A DNA stretch of 64,000 nt. Origin: an uncultured Prevotellaceae bacterium (GTDB lineage: Bacteria > Bacteroidota > Bacteroidia > Bacteroidales > Bacteroidaceae). Location of the stretch: NCBI GenBank assembly GCA_902790625.1, contig CADASP010000002.1, positions 62,001-126,000 on the forward strand, given 5' to 3'. The position numbers and the translations under genes are program-made. Positions 7,781 through 16,880 of this stretch are shown piece by piece (position 1 is the stretch's first letter; the number at the start of each line of letters is the position of its first letter). Under the pieces are notes generated by a model. That model saw nothing but the letters and a program-made list of their open reading frames with translations, did not search any database and had not been told where the DNA came from.

Positions 7781-10051
7781 TCACGCCAAGTCGGCCTTGT
7801 CGATGGTGATGCTGCCTCCCTGCCTGAGGTTGCCAAAGAGCATCTGGCGCATGAGCAGGGGTTTCAGACGGCGGGCGATGACACGGTCCATCTCGCGTGC
7901 GCCATACTCATGGGTGAAGCCCTCACTGAGCAGTTGGTTGAAGGCGTCGTCGGTGAGCGTCATCTCCACGTTCTTCGCCTTGAGCTTCGCCTGTAGCTCG
8001 CCCACCTTCTTGCGCAGGATGAGCGTGGCCATGTGCTGGTCCATATCATGGAAAACCACGGTGGCGCTGAGGCGGTTGATGAATTCGGGCTTGAACGTCT
8101 TCTTCACCTGTCGGAGCATGGCCTCGCCACGCTCCACGCGCTGTCCGAAGCCGACGCTGGCTTGTGAGGCATACTGAGCGCCCGCATTGCTGGTCATGAT
8201 GAGGACGACATTGCGGAAGTCGGCCTTGCGGCCCTTGTTGTCGGTCAGCCGGGCATAGTCCATCACCTGCAGCAGGATATTGTAGATGTCCTGATGGGCT
8301 TTCTCAATCTCGTCGAGCAGCAGCACGCACTGCGGTGCACGACGGATGGCATCGGTAAGCAGTCCGCCATCCTCATAGCCCACATAGCCGGCGGGCGAGC
8401 CGATGAGCTTGGCCACGGTGTGCTTCTCGGTGTATTCGCTCATGTCGAAGCGCAGCAGCTCGATGCCCAGCTGGCGGGCCAGCTGTCGGGCCACCTCGGT
8501 CTTGCCCACGCCCGTGGGTCCCACGAAGAGCAGTGCCGCCAGTGGTTTGTCGTCGTCGGTGAGTCCGGCCTTGCCCATCAGCACGGCTTGCACCACCTGC
8601 TGTATGGCCTCGTCCTGCCCATAAATCTGCTGCTTCATGTTGTCCTCCAAGCTCTGCAGCCGGCTGTTGTCATCATCGTCGCTAACGGCCAGCATGTCCA
8701 CCTTGCAGGTCTTGGCCAAGATATCGAGTATCAGCTGCTTGTTCACCACACGCACGTCGGTCGCATGGTCGCTGTCGCCCCTCACTTGCAGCGCCGCTCC
8801 GGCCTCGTCGATGAGGTCGATGGCCTTGTCGGGCAGGAAGCGGTCTGACACATGCTTGGCGCTGGCCATGGCAGCCGTCTCCAGTGCGCTGTCCTCATAC
8901 ACCACGCCGTGGAACTCCTCATAGCGAGGCCGCAGTTGCTTGAGGATGTGAATGGTATCCTCGGGGCTGGGTTCCAGGATGTCTATCTGCTGGAACCGCC
9001 GCACCAATCCCTTGGAACGGGCGAAATGGCGGTTGTATTCCTCGTAGGTGGTGGAACCGATGAAACGCACGTCGCCACTCTCCAGATAGGGCTTCAGCAT
9101 GTTCGAAGCGTCCATGGCACCATCGTTGGTGGCTCCCGCGCCCACCAGATTGTGGATTTCGTCGATATACACAATGTTCGCCCCATGGTCGAGTCCTTCG
9201 CTTTTCCGTTTCCTTGACTCAGCGATGATGCCGTCCATCACCTGCTTGATGCGCTTCTCGAAGTCGCCACGAAACTGTGTGCCGGCCAAGAGCGTGCCCA
9301 GGTCGACTTGGTATATTCTGGCCCCCTTGAGACGCTGTGGCACGCTGCCTTGCACCAAGCGTGCCGCCAGCCCATAGACGAGAGCCGTCTTGCCCACGCC
9401 TGGCTCGCCCACGTGCAAGGGGTTGTTCTTCTCCTTGCGGCACAGCACCTGTATAGTCCTCTCCAGCTCTTTCTCCCTGCCTATCAGGGGATTCTTCTGC
9501 TCCACCGTATCATTCAGACAGGTCACCAGCCGTCGCCACGCCTCTTCGTCGTGGCCGAACGGGTTGTCATCCTCGTCCTTGTCGTCTGTCGGCACGCTGT
9601 CAACATCGTCCTGATGCTCATACCAACTGATGAGGGCACTCATGAAAGTCTCTACCGACTCGTCGGGCAACAAACTGCTGCGCAGGAGATAGTTGGCCTC
9701 GGAGTCGCTCTGCTCGAGCAAGGCCGCCACAAGGTGGGTGATGTCGACAGCCGCAGCACTGCTGAAGGCCACCTGCTGGGCAGCAGTTTGGAGCAATTGC
9801 GACAACTGCACGGATGGCTCAGGGTGATAGTCGCACTCGTCGGGGATGCGTTCCATCTCGCTCAGCTGATGGGCCACCTGCTCAGTCAGTTGCGTGGAAT
9901 AACAGGAGTCGATGGCGATGGCCATGAAGTCGAAGTCGTCGAGCAAGGCGGAAAGCAAGTGCAGTGGCGTCACAAACTCATGACGCATGTCAGTGCTTCG
10001 CTTCACCGCCGCATTAATCACGTCGGCGGCTCTTTGGGTATATTGGGGCAT
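7781..10051 (-). CDS. clpA: ATP-dependent Clp protease ATP-binding subunit ClpA
   Basis: A 756-residue AAA+ unfoldase that feeds substrates into ClpP. The N-terminal double Clp_N repeat (about 1-140) is the ClpS-binding domain. D1 has Walker A GEPGVGKT (215-222) and Walker B IVYIDEIHNL; D2 has GPTGVGKTEVAR and VLLLDEIEKAH, then the ClpB_D2-small domain. The short linker between D1 and D2 lacks the long coiled-coil of ClpB, which supports ClpA. It follows clpS at 56 bases; that gap holds a GTGAGRG heptamer array. No clpP lies in the window. Confidence 0.94.
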   Translation of the reverse strand: MPQYTQRAADVINAAVKRSTDMRHEFVTPLHLLSALLDDFDFMAIAIDSCYSTQLTEQVAHQLSEMERIPDECDYHPEPSVQLSQLLQTAAQQVAFSSAAAVDITHLVAALLEQSDSEANYLLRSSLLPDESVETFMSALISWYEHQDDVDSVPTDDKDEDDNPFGHDEEAWRRLVTCLNDTVEQKNPLIGREKELERTIQVLCRKEKNNPLHVGEPGVGKTALVYGLAARLVQGSVPQRLKGARIYQVDLGTLLAGTQFRGDFEKRIKQVMDGIIAESRKRKSEGLDHGANIVYIDEIHNLVGAGATNDGAMDASNMLKPYLESGDVRFIGSTTYEEYNRHFARSKGLVRRFQQIDILEPSPEDTIHILKQLRPRYEEFHGVVYEDSALETAAMASAKHVSDRFLPDKAIDLIDEAGAALQVRGDSDHATDVRVVNKQLILDILAKTCKVDMLAVSDDDDNSRLQSLEDNMKQQIYGQDEAIQQVVQAVLMGKAGLTDDDKPLAALLFVGPTGVGKTEVARQLARQLGIELLRFDMSEYTEKHTVAKLIGSPAGYVGYEDGGLLTDAIRRAPQCVLLLDEIEKAHQDIYNILLQVMDYARLTDNKGRKADFRNVVLIMTSNAGAQYASQASVGFGQRVERGEAMLRQVKKTFKPEFINRLSATVVFHDMDQHMATLILRKKVGELQAKLKAKNVEMTLTDDAFNQLLSEGFTHEYGAREMDRVIARRLKPLLMRQMLFGNLRQGGSITIDKADLA

Positions 10052-10052
10052 G

Positions 10053-10102
10053 GGAAGTGAGAGGTGAGGGGTGAGAGGTGAGAGGTGAGAGGTGGGAGGT
10101 AA
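10053..10102 (+). repeat. GTGAGRG heptamer array between clpS and clpA
   Basis: About seven seven-base units (GTGAGAG, GTGAGGG, GTGGGAG) fill most of the clpS-clpA gap. They end a few bases before the clpA start, where its ribosome binding region would be. The units are the same type as at 119-176 and 645-674. Confidence 0.85.
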
Positions 10103-10106
10103 GAAG

Positions 10107-10409
10107 TTATTCTGGCTCGTAAGTAAGACGCAGAGGGAAGCCTTCTTCGCGTGCCATACGAGTGGCCTTGAGCACTTTCGACACGGCGATGTCGTAGCTA
10201 TAGATGCCCACCACGGCCTTCTGCGTGCGGTGCACCAACATCATCAGCTGCTCGGCCTCGCTCTGGCTCTTGAAGAACACCTGCATGAGCACCCTGACGA
10301 CAAACTCCATGGTGGTGAAATCGTCGTTGTAGATGGTCACCTTATAGCGGCGAGGCTCGCGCAGGTCGGTGCGCTGCCGCTCTCGTACGCTTGATTGTTC
10401 TTTCGGCAT
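10107..10409 (-). CDS. clpS: ATP-dependent Clp protease adaptor ClpS
   Basis: A 100-residue adaptor that binds N-terminal Leu, Phe, Trp and Tyr and delivers such proteins to ClpA. The core shows YKVTIYNDDFTTMEFVV, then VLMQVFFKSQSEAEQLM and a late GIYSYDIA stretch; the Asn-Asp-Asp region and the following helix form the N-degron pocket in the family. It has 17 bases to the upstream helicase stop and 56 to clpA, consistent with one transcript. ClpS, ClpA and Aat form three consecutive steps of the N-degron pathway. Confidence 0.93.
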   Translation of the reverse strand: MPKEQSSVRERQRTDLREPRRYKVTIYNDDFTTMEFVVRVLMQVFFKSQSEAEQLMMLVHRTQKAVVGIYSYDIAVSKVLKATRMAREEGFPLRLTYEPE

Positions 10410-10426
10410 GACTGTTCGACTGCTAT

Positions 10427-12742
10427 TTAGGGAGTAACGACCTTGTAGCGGGCATACTTGAGGAGCAACTGCTTGGTGCCAGCATTCCTGAATGCCACGG
10501 TGGCCTTCTGATTGTCGCCAGCTCCATCAAGGGCAGTCACTGTGCCCACACCGAAGCGCTGGTGCTCAATCACCGAACCCACACGGAGCGCCAGTAGACT
10601 GCCAACGGGTGACACCGTTGCAGCAGGGTGCATGCTGGATACGGGCTTCAACCGCTGTGGAGGTATGACACGGGGAGCCACGGCAGTAGAAGACCGTGGG
10701 GCGACTGGCGCAAAGGACTCGCGCTGGAAAGGCATTCTTGAGGGCTTCAGCTGCTGCGGGTCCTTGGCTTTCCATTCCGAGTCGTCCACTTGCATCAGTC
10801 CTGGGTCTATGTCGCGGATGAAACGCGAGGGTACGCCAGACTCCAAACGCCCGTAGCGGAAACGCGTTTGGGCATAGGTGAGGATGCAATGGCGCTCGGC
10901 ACGGGTGATGGCCACATAGAGCAGCCGCCGTTCCTCCTCAATCTGACGGGCTGAGCCGACACTTAGGGGCGACGGGAAGATGTTTTCTTCGAGTCCCACG
11001 ATGAACACGGTGGGAAACTCCAAGCCCTTGGCCGAGTGAATGGTCATCAGCGACACACGCGGTGCGTCGGCATCGCTGTCGCTGTCGAAGTCGGTGAGCA
11101 AAGCCACCTCCTGCAAGAAGTCAGAGAGCCGTGTCTGCTGCTCTCGTCCCTCCTCGCGGCGCGCCTCCACAAAGTCCTTCACGCCAGCCATGAACTCCTG
11201 TAGGTTCTCTTGGCGCGCCAGGTCTTCGGGATCTCTGTTGCTGTAGATGTCGAGCGCCACCCCACTCTCTTGCACAATGGTCTTTCCCAGCTCATAGGCA
11301 TCGTCGGTGCCCAAGCGCGCTCGCCAGCCCTCCACCAACTGGCAAAAGGCTCCAAGCTTATTGACCGTAGCCTTCGCGATAGCCACACCGAAGAGTGGCG
11401 GCTGCGCTATCACCGTCCACAGACTGACACCATGCTGAGTGGCTGCCGCCCCAATCTTGAGCATGGTGGTGTCGCCAATGCCACGCGTGGGATAGTTGAT
11501 GATGCGGCGCAGGGCCTCCTCGTCGTCGGGGTTGGCCACCAAGCGGAAGTAAGCGATGATGTCCTTGATCTCCTTGCGCTGATAGAACGACATTCCCCCA
11601 TAGATGCGATATGGAATGTCGTCCTTGCGCATCTGCTCCTCAAACGAGCGGCTCTGCGCATTTGTGCGATAGAGAATGGCAAAGTCAGTCCACTCCATGT
11701 TCTCCTTGCGCCGTAGCCGACGTATCTCGTTGCACACGATGTTGGCCTCTTCACGGTCGCTGACGGCTGCCTTCAGCTGCAAGCGCTCGCCATGATCGCC
11801 ACGGCTGTAGACATCCTTGGGAATCTGGTCGCGGTTCTTGCTGATAAGACTGTTGGCAGCCTCTACGATGAGCTGTGTGGAGCGGTAGTTCTGTTCCAGC
11901 TTGAACAGGCGAGCATTGGTATATGCCTCGCGGAAGTGGAGGATGTTGTCGATGTCGGCCCCCCGGAAACTGTAGATGCTCTGGGCATCGTCGCCCACCA
12001 CACACACCTTCTGCCGCTCGCGGGTGAGCTGCAACACGATGGACTGCTGGACGTAGTTGGTGTCCTGATACTCGTCTACCAGCACATAGCGGAAGCGCTC
12101 CACATACTTCTGCCTGATTTCGTCGTGATCATTGAAGAGGCGAAACGTCATCACCAGCAGGTCGTCGAAGTCCATCACATTGGCCTGCTTACAGCGCTCC
12201 ACATAGCGACTGTAGATGTCGGACACTAATGGCTGCCGAGGGTCGCAAAACGAGCTGCGGGGAAAATCGATTGGCCCTATCAGATGGTTCTTCGCCATGC
12301 TGATGGCATCGGCCACTGCCGATGGCTTGTAGACCTTGTCGTCTAACCCCATCTCGCGACAGATGGCCTTCACCAGCGAGCGCGAGTCGGCCTGGTCGTA
12401 GATGGTGAAGTTGCCCTGAAAGCCCAGCACAGCGGCCTCGCTGCGCAGTATGCGGGCGAAGACGCTGTGGAAGGTGCCCATCTGCAGATAGCGTGCGCGC
12501 TCATCGCCCACCAGACGGGCTATGCGTTCTTTCATCTCGCGTGCCGCCTTGTTGGTGAAGGTCAGTGCCAGGATGTTCCAGGGCGGCAGCTGCTCGTGCT
12601 GCAGCAGGTAGGCAATCTTATAGGTGAGCACGCGGGTCTTTCCCGACCCTGCGCCCGCTATCACCAGCTGCGCACCGTCGCAATACACCACGGCCTCGCG
12701 CTGGCTGTCGTTGAGTTGTTCTAAGATGTTGATTTCTGGCAT
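10427..12742 (-). CDS. UvrD/PcrA-type superfamily 1 ATP-dependent DNA helicase
   Basis: A 771-residue 3'-5' DNA helicase. The superfamily-1A motifs are in order: Q-motif LNDSQREAV, Walker A AGAGSGKTRVL, Ia LTFTNKAAREM, II VDEYQDTN, III GDDAQSIYSFRGAD, IV QNYRST, V MTIHSAKGLEFP, and VI YVAITRAER. The C-terminal tail ends in a small domain (IEHQRFGVGTVTALDG), as in PcrA/UvrD, where it contacts RNA polymerase or mismatch-repair partners. It is the first gene of the run uvrD-clpS-clpA-aat. Whether it is UvrD or PcrA by orthology cannot be said from sequence alone. Confidence 0.93.
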   Translation of the reverse strand: MPEINILEQLNDSQREAVVYCDGAQLVIAGAGSGKTRVLTYKIAYLLQHEQLPPWNILALTFTNKAAREMKERIARLVGDERARYLQMGTFHSVFARILRSEAAVLGFQGNFTIYDQADSRSLVKAICREMGLDDKVYKPSAVADAISMAKNHLIGPIDFPRSSFCDPRQPLVSDIYSRYVERCKQANVMDFDDLLVMTFRLFNDHDEIRQKYVERFRYVLVDEYQDTNYVQQSIVLQLTRERQKVCVVGDDAQSIYSFRGADIDNILHFREAYTNARLFKLEQNYRSTQLIVEAANSLISKNRDQIPKDVYSRGDHGERLQLKAAVSDREEANIVCNEIRRLRRKENMEWTDFAILYRTNAQSRSFEEQMRKDDIPYRIYGGMSFYQRKEIKDIIAYFRLVANPDDEEALRRIINYPTRGIGDTTMLKIGAAATQHGVSLWTVIAQPPLFGVAIAKATVNKLGAFCQLVEGWRARLGTDDAYELGKTIVQESGVALDIYSNRDPEDLARQENLQEFMAGVKDFVEARREEGREQQTRLSDFLQEVALLTDFDSDSDADAPRVSLMTIHSAKGLEFPTVFIVGLEENIFPSPLSVGSARQIEEERRLLYVAITRAERHCILTYAQTRFRYGRLESGVPSRFIRDIDPGLMQVDDSEWKAKDPQQLKPSRMPFQRESFAPVAPRSSTAVAPRVIPPQRLKPVSSMHPAATVSPVGSLLALRVGSVIEHQRFGVGTVTALDGAGDNQKATVAFRNAGTKQLLLKYARYKVVTP

Positions 12743-12760
12743 ATCTGTTAGTCAGTATAG

Positions 12761-12807
12761 CGGCTGACAGGCCACCTGAAACGATTCCAGGACGGGCCTG
12801 CCAGCCG
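12761..12807 (-). terminator. possible terminator/attenuator hairpin after the polysaccharide operon
   Basis: A 13-bp stem with one mismatch (12761-12773 with 12795-12807, CGGCTGACAGGCC) lies between the end of the polysaccharide operon and the helicase start. There is no clear U-tract, so its role as a terminator is uncertain. Confidence 0.35.
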
Positions 12808-12862
12808 CCAAGCAAGGTATGAGCCTTAAAGTGAAGCCCGGCGTCAGAGCAGGGCCATGCGG

Positions 12863-13450
12863 TCATCTCACAATCTTGAAGAAGGTCATGAAGATGATTT
12901 TGAAATACTCTACGATGCCCTGATTGTCAATCCATCGCATGTTGTAGCGGATTTTGTCGGGCATAATCTGTTCGATGTAAGCCTTGTCGGGGTCTTCGGC
13001 CTGGCCAAGGATGGCGTTCTCGTCGACATACTCGATAGAGGCCCAGTCGGTGATGCCTGGCCGCACCGAGAGCACCTTGCGCTGCTCCTCGGTGTAGAGG
13101 CTGGTGTAGCGCTCCACCTCGGGGCGGGGCCCCACCAGGCTCATGTCGCCAATGAAGACATTCCACAACTGTGGCAGTTCGTCGAGTTTATACTTGCGGA
13201 TGAAATGGCCAGTCTTGGTGATGCGCGGGTCGCGTTCGCCAATGGTAATCAAACTACCACTGTCGGAATTCTGACTCATGGAGCGAAACTTATACATCTG
13301 GAAGGGCTTGCCATAGCGCCCGATGCGCTCCTGCGAGTAGAAGCCTCCACCCTTGGTTTCACACCTTATTAATATATATAGCACCAGGAAGACGGGCGAC
13401 AGCAAAACCAGCCCGATACCTGAGAAAAAAATATCAAATAATCTAATCAT
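12863..13450 (-). CDS. undecaprenyl-phosphate sugar phosphotransferase (priming enzyme, short PglC type)
   Basis: A 195-residue bacterial sugar transferase that moves a phosphosugar from a UDP-sugar to undecaprenyl phosphate, the first step of repeat-unit assembly. One N-terminal re-entrant membrane helix ([21 protein letters not shown]) is followed by the catalytic core: [19 protein letters not shown], the [11 protein letters not shown] block, MSLVGPRPE and [10 protein letters not shown]. It is the short monotopic form, without the four extra helices of WcaJ. It is the last gene of the minus-strand polysaccharide operon. Its base composition is host-like, unlike the AT-rich core of the locus. 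Confidence 0.92.
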   Translation of the reverse strand: MIRLFDIFFSGIGLVLLSPVFLVLYILIRCETKGGGFYSQERIGRYGKPFQMYKFRSMSQNSDSGSLITIGERDPRITKTGHFIRKYKLDELPQLWNVFIGDMSLVGPRPEVERYTSLYTEEQRKVLSVRPGITDWASIEYVDENAILGQAEDPDKAYIEQIMPDKIRYNMRWIDNQGIVEYFKIIFMTFFKIVR

Positions 13451-13507
13451 AGCAATGAAAAATCACGCAGAAACAATTGTGCGTCGTAGTGTGCCCATCG
13501 GCCATGA

Positions 13508-13572
13508 AAATTTGGAGCGCTCCAAATTTCAAAAAGTCAACGCCGTTTGAAAATTTGGAGCGCTCCAAATTT
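13508..13572. repeat. paired-palindrome element, copy 1
   Basis: Two identical 22-bp palindromes with core TTTGGAGCGCTCCAAA (13508-13529 and 13551-13572) are separated by 21 bases containing AAAAAGTCAACGCC. The same 22-21-22 layout recurs at 55099-55163 and 61191-61255. This copy lies between the aminotransferase and priming-transferase genes of the polysaccharide locus. Confidence 0.95.
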
Positions 13573-13689
13573 CAACGGGTCATGCCGTCTTTTTCACTCG
13601 CCACGCTATTCAGCAGCAACATACAGCGACACACGCCATTAGGCATGGAGAAATCGTTCAGGGCTTCCTGCATCATTTTGGGGCGACCA

Positions 13690-14949
13690 CTACCCTTGTT
13701 TCAGTATCTGAACAAAGTTGTCGATGACGTACTCCTGCAACTCGTCGGTCATCACCGTATTCAGCGGCAAGGTCATCTCGTTCTCGAAGAAATGGAATGC
13801 GTTGGGATAGTCCTTGATGTCGAATCCCAGAGCCTTGTAGGCCGTCATCAGGGGCAGCGGCTTATAGTGCACATTAGTGGCAATGCCCCTCTCGGCCATC
13901 TTCGCCATCACATGGTTAGTCTCTTCACGGGTCTTGCCCAGCAGCCTTACCATATACAGATGATGCGAACTGCAATGATTGGCGTCCTTGTGGTTCATCA
14001 GGGCCACGGGCAAATCCTTCAAAGCCTCGTTGTAGCGAGCCACCATCTGCTGTCGGCGCTTCAGCATCTCGGGATAGCGCTCCAGCTGCACCAAGCCAAT
14101 GGCAGCCATGATATCGGTCATGTTGCACTTATACCATGGCCCGATGATGTCGTACTCCCAAGTGCCGAGCTGCGTCTTGGCCAGAGCGTCCTTGTTCTGT
14201 CCATGCAGGGAGAACAACTGCGACAGTCGGTAGAGCAGCTCGTTCCACGTCTCGCCCTCTCGCTTCGGCACGGTGGGCATATAGTCTACGTCGGTGGGCA
14301 CCACTTCATCGCCAAAAGGCAGATTCCAGGTCATAGCCCCACCCTCGGCCGTGGTGAAGTTCTTCACAGCATGGAAGCTGAACGAGCTGAAATCGCCAAT
14401 CTCGCCAGCCATCTTTCCCAAGCGCATACCACCCAGGGAATGGGCACAGTCGGCCGACACGACGACACGCCCTATCTTCGACTGTAAAGCGTTGGCCGGA
14501 TGGAACAGATGGCGCTTCTGCTCTACGATTTCAAACACGCGCTCATACTCGGCCACGACGCCTCCAAGGTCTACCGGCATCACCACCTTCGTCTTCTCGG
14601 TGATGGCATCGGCCAGCTGGTCGTAGTCCATCTCCCAACTATTCTCTTGGGCATCGACCATCACCAGCTTGGCACCCAAATGGTCTACCACGGATGCGGT
14701 GGCCGTGTAGGTATAGGCGGGCACAACGACCTCGTCGCCCGGCCCCACGTTGAGCAGACGGAGCACCATCTCCATCGCTGCCGTGGCCGAGTTGAGGCAC
14801 ACCGTCTTTGCCGTATGCACATATTCTGAGATTTGTTTTTCAAGATTCTTAGTCCGTGGCCCCGTCGTAATCCAGCCTGAGAGCACAGCTTCACTCGCTG
14901 CTTGCGCCTCTCGTTCCGTCATGTCGGGGGGTGAGAAAGGTACTTTCAT
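13690..14949 (-). CDS. DegT/DnrJ/EryC1/StrS family PLP-dependent sugar aminotransferase
   Basis: A 419-residue enzyme of the family that transaminates 3- or 4-keto nucleotide sugars. N-terminal FSPPDMTEREAQAASEAVLSG and the LNSATAAMEM substrate loop are typical. The PLP cofactor site is VVSADCAHSLGG, and the Schiff-base lysine is Lys196 in SFHAVKNFTTAEGG. It probably makes an amino sugar for the polysaccharide, possibly the substrate of the neighbouring priming transferase. A bacillosamine-type path would also need a dehydratase, which is not in the window. Composition is host-like. A 240-base gap with paired palindromes separates it from the next gene. Confidence 0.92.
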   Translation of the reverse strand: MKVPFSPPDMTEREAQAASEAVLSGWITTGPRTKNLEKQISEYVHTAKTVCLNSATAAMEMVLRLLNVGPGDEVVVPAYTYTATASVVDHLGAKLVMVDAQENSWEMDYDQLADAITEKTKVVMPVDLGGVVAEYERVFEIVEQKRHLFHPANALQSKIGRVVVSADCAHSLGGMRLGKMAGEIGDFSSFSFHAVKNFTTAEGGAMTWNLPFGDEVVPTDVDYMPTVPKREGETWNELLYRLSQLFSLHGQNKDALAKTQLGTWEYDIIGPWYKCNMTDIMAAIGLVQLERYPEMLKRRQQMVARYNEALKDLPVALMNHKDANHCSSHHLYMVRLLGKTREETNHVMAKMAERGIATNVHYKPLPLMTAYKALGFDIKDYPNAFHFFENEMTLPLNTVMTDELQEYVIDNFVQILKQG

Positions 14950-14970
14950 AGTAAAGTGTTTTTATCGTTT

Positions 14971-16095
14971 TTATATTAGTTTCAGATTGATTTTCACCAT
15001 CTTGGGTATCATCATGCGCATTTCTGATGGCGACAGCTTGCGATAGCGGACACTGTTGCGCATGGCCATGCGGAGGGTCTCCATCTTACGACCCAATTTC
15101 GACTTGGCATGATGATTCTGTTTTCCAAAGCTGCCACCGCGAAAGATGTCGCTCAATATTTTCATTTTCCAGTGCCGGTCGGCCTCCGTCAGCGGCATAG
15201 GGAACTCCTCCTCGGGCAATCCAAGTTCGTCGACGAGGATGCAGCCCATGGCCTTGTAGCCCTGAACCATGTCCATGCCTTGCATGAAGTCGGTCAGCTG
15301 CTGGCGGTCGATCGCGTCGCGATAGGCATGCAAGAATATTGCCCAGTCGCAAAACTGGCGCAGCGACACGCCTTCGCGGATGAGGTGGAAAAACAAGTGC
15401 ACGAAGAGGTAGGCCGCATTCATCGTTGGCGACAGCGTCCTCACCTTCACTCCATCCAACTCCACATAGTAGGGGTGCTGCCATTCCTTGGCTATCCGAC
15501 TTTCCCACAACTGCTCATGCTTCTTGCAGCCAAAGTCGGTCAGACGGGCATGCAGCTCGTAAAGCCGGCCTTCATGGCGGAAGGCGAACTCCTTCTCTTG
15601 CAGTTTTTCAGGAATATGCGCGTCAGGGAAGATCTGTGCAATCTTTTGCAGTTCTGTGCCAGTCTCAGAAGGAGTCGTCTTTGTGCCAGCAGCTTCTTGC
15701 GGAATAAGGAAGTCAATGTCGCCCGTATGCCTCGTCCCCATCTTCGGGTAGAGGCGGGCAATAAGCTGTCCTTTCACCACGATGCAGTGCAGGTCATGCT
15801 CCGCTATCTGTCCAGCGAACCAAGTCAGTTCCTTGTCGAGTTCGACATTCTTCTTCTTAATCTTCTCTGCGTGGAAATACGCTTTGTGCACAATCGTCTT
15901 TATCTGGCGCTCGTCTTCCACACGGATGTTCCTCAGCACGTCGAACATCAGGCCCGAAACGGTCTGCGCCTTGGCTAAGTCCATCAAGCGCGGGAACTGC
16001 TGAGCCGTGACGGTCTCTTGTGAAGGCTTTGCCCAGAGGGCACTCCGCAGGAGTGAGAAAAAAAGCCGGATTATTTCGGAGTAACGCTTAGCCAT
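14971..16095 (-). CDS. nucleotidyltransferase-fold family protein (NTP_transf_5-like)
   Basis: A 374-residue protein of the uncharacterised nucleotidyltransferase family found in polysaccharide loci. The active-site pattern is visible: a lysine-glycine KGQ at 108-110, then GDIDFLI at 125-131 with the paired acidic residues Asp126 and Asp128 that bind metal in this fold. The rest is mostly helical. The substrate is unknown; by location it could modify a sugar or lipid-linked intermediate. It is separated by only two bases from the GT2 gene before it (stop at 16098). A second protein with a similar N-terminal motif is encoded at 19693-21171. Confidence 0.78.
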   Translation of the reverse strand: MAKRYSEIIRLFFSLLRSALWAKPSQETVTAQQFPRLMDLAKAQTVSGLMFDVLRNIRVEDERQIKTIVHKAYFHAEKIKKKNVELDKELTWFAGQIAEHDLHCIVVKGQLIARLYPKMGTRHTGDIDFLIPQEAAGTKTTPSETGTELQKIAQIFPDAHIPEKLQEKEFAFRHEGRLYELHARLTDFGCKKHEQLWESRIAKEWQHPYYVELDGVKVRTLSPTMNAAYLFVHLFFHLIREGVSLRQFCDWAIFLHAYRDAIDRQQLTDFMQGMDMVQGYKAMGCILVDELGLPEEEFPMPLTEADRHWKMKILSDIFRGGSFGKQNHHAKSKLGRKMETLRMAMRNSVRYRKLSPSEMRMMIPKMVKINLKLI

Positions 16096-16097
16096 TA

Positions 16098-16880
16098 TTA
16101 TTTCACCTCATAGTGCTTGACATAGCGCAGCTTCTTGTACGCATTGCCAAACACATTCATCACCACCCAAAAGGTGGAGGCCACGGGATTCATCTTCTCG
16201 GCTACCCGGAACAAAGGGTAATGAGCCAAGATGCGCTGCCAGAGCGTTTTCGGAGTGATAGAGTCACTACGCAATCTATATTTGGCCAAAATTTCTGGCA
16301 ACAAGTAGCAGTTGGCCTTGCGTACCACCTTCAGCCACATTGCCGTATCAGTATTATTCTTTATATCATCTATTTGTATCAACCCAACCACAGAGAAATC
16401 ATACATAACAGTCAAGCATCCTGGCCAGCAACACGTCAACAACCCATACTTTCCTATTGGGTTCTTACTACTGACCATAATACCAAATTCTTTAGATTCC
16501 TCGTCAATTTTAACATATCTATGACATGAAAAATGATAGCCATTTTCTGTCATAAAAGCGATTTGCCTCTCCAGTTTGGTTGGCTCCCAAAGGTCATCAC
16601 TATCAAGGAATGCTATCCATCGTCCATTCGTCTTTTGCAAGGCAATATTTCTTGTCACAGCAACCCCCCTATGATGCAAGTTCTGAAAGACTATGATGCG
16701 TGAGTCACGCTCTTTCATGGCCAACGCCTTGGCCAAAGTATCATCCTCGGAACAATCATCCACAAAGACCAGTTCCCAGTTCTGATACGTCTGAGCTTGT
16801 ACACTATGGATGCTCTCTTCAACATATCGCCCGCAGTTGTACGAGGGCATGATTATTGATACGAGTCCTTTATCTTGCAT
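16098..16880 (-). CDS. glycosyltransferase family 2
   Basis: A GT-A fold glycosyltransferase of 260 residues. It opens with VSIIMPSYNCGRYVEESI, then the nucleotide-binding VFVDDCSEDDT and the metal-binding FLDSDD. The C-terminal part is basic and helical and may sit on the membrane. A start at 16916 would add 12 residues (MERGRRKRIYVF) and a longer overlap with the upstream gene; the start at 16880 puts the first strand of the domain right at the N-terminus, so it is preferred. It still overlaps the previous gene by 28 bases. It is AT-richer than the genes downstream. Confidence 0.88.
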   Translation of the reverse strand: MQDKGLVSIIMPSYNCGRYVEESIHSVQAQTYQNWELVFVDDCSEDDTLAKALAMKERDSRIIVFQNLHHRGVAVTRNIALQKTNGRWIAFLDSDDLWEPTKLERQIAFMTENGYHFSCHRYVKIDEESKEFGIMVSSKNPIGKYGLLTCCWPGCLTVMYDFSVVGLIQIDDIKNNTDTAMWLKVVRKANCYLLPEILAKYRLRSDSITPKTLWQRILAHYPLFRVAEKMNPVASTFWVVMNVFGNAYKKLRYVKHYEVK

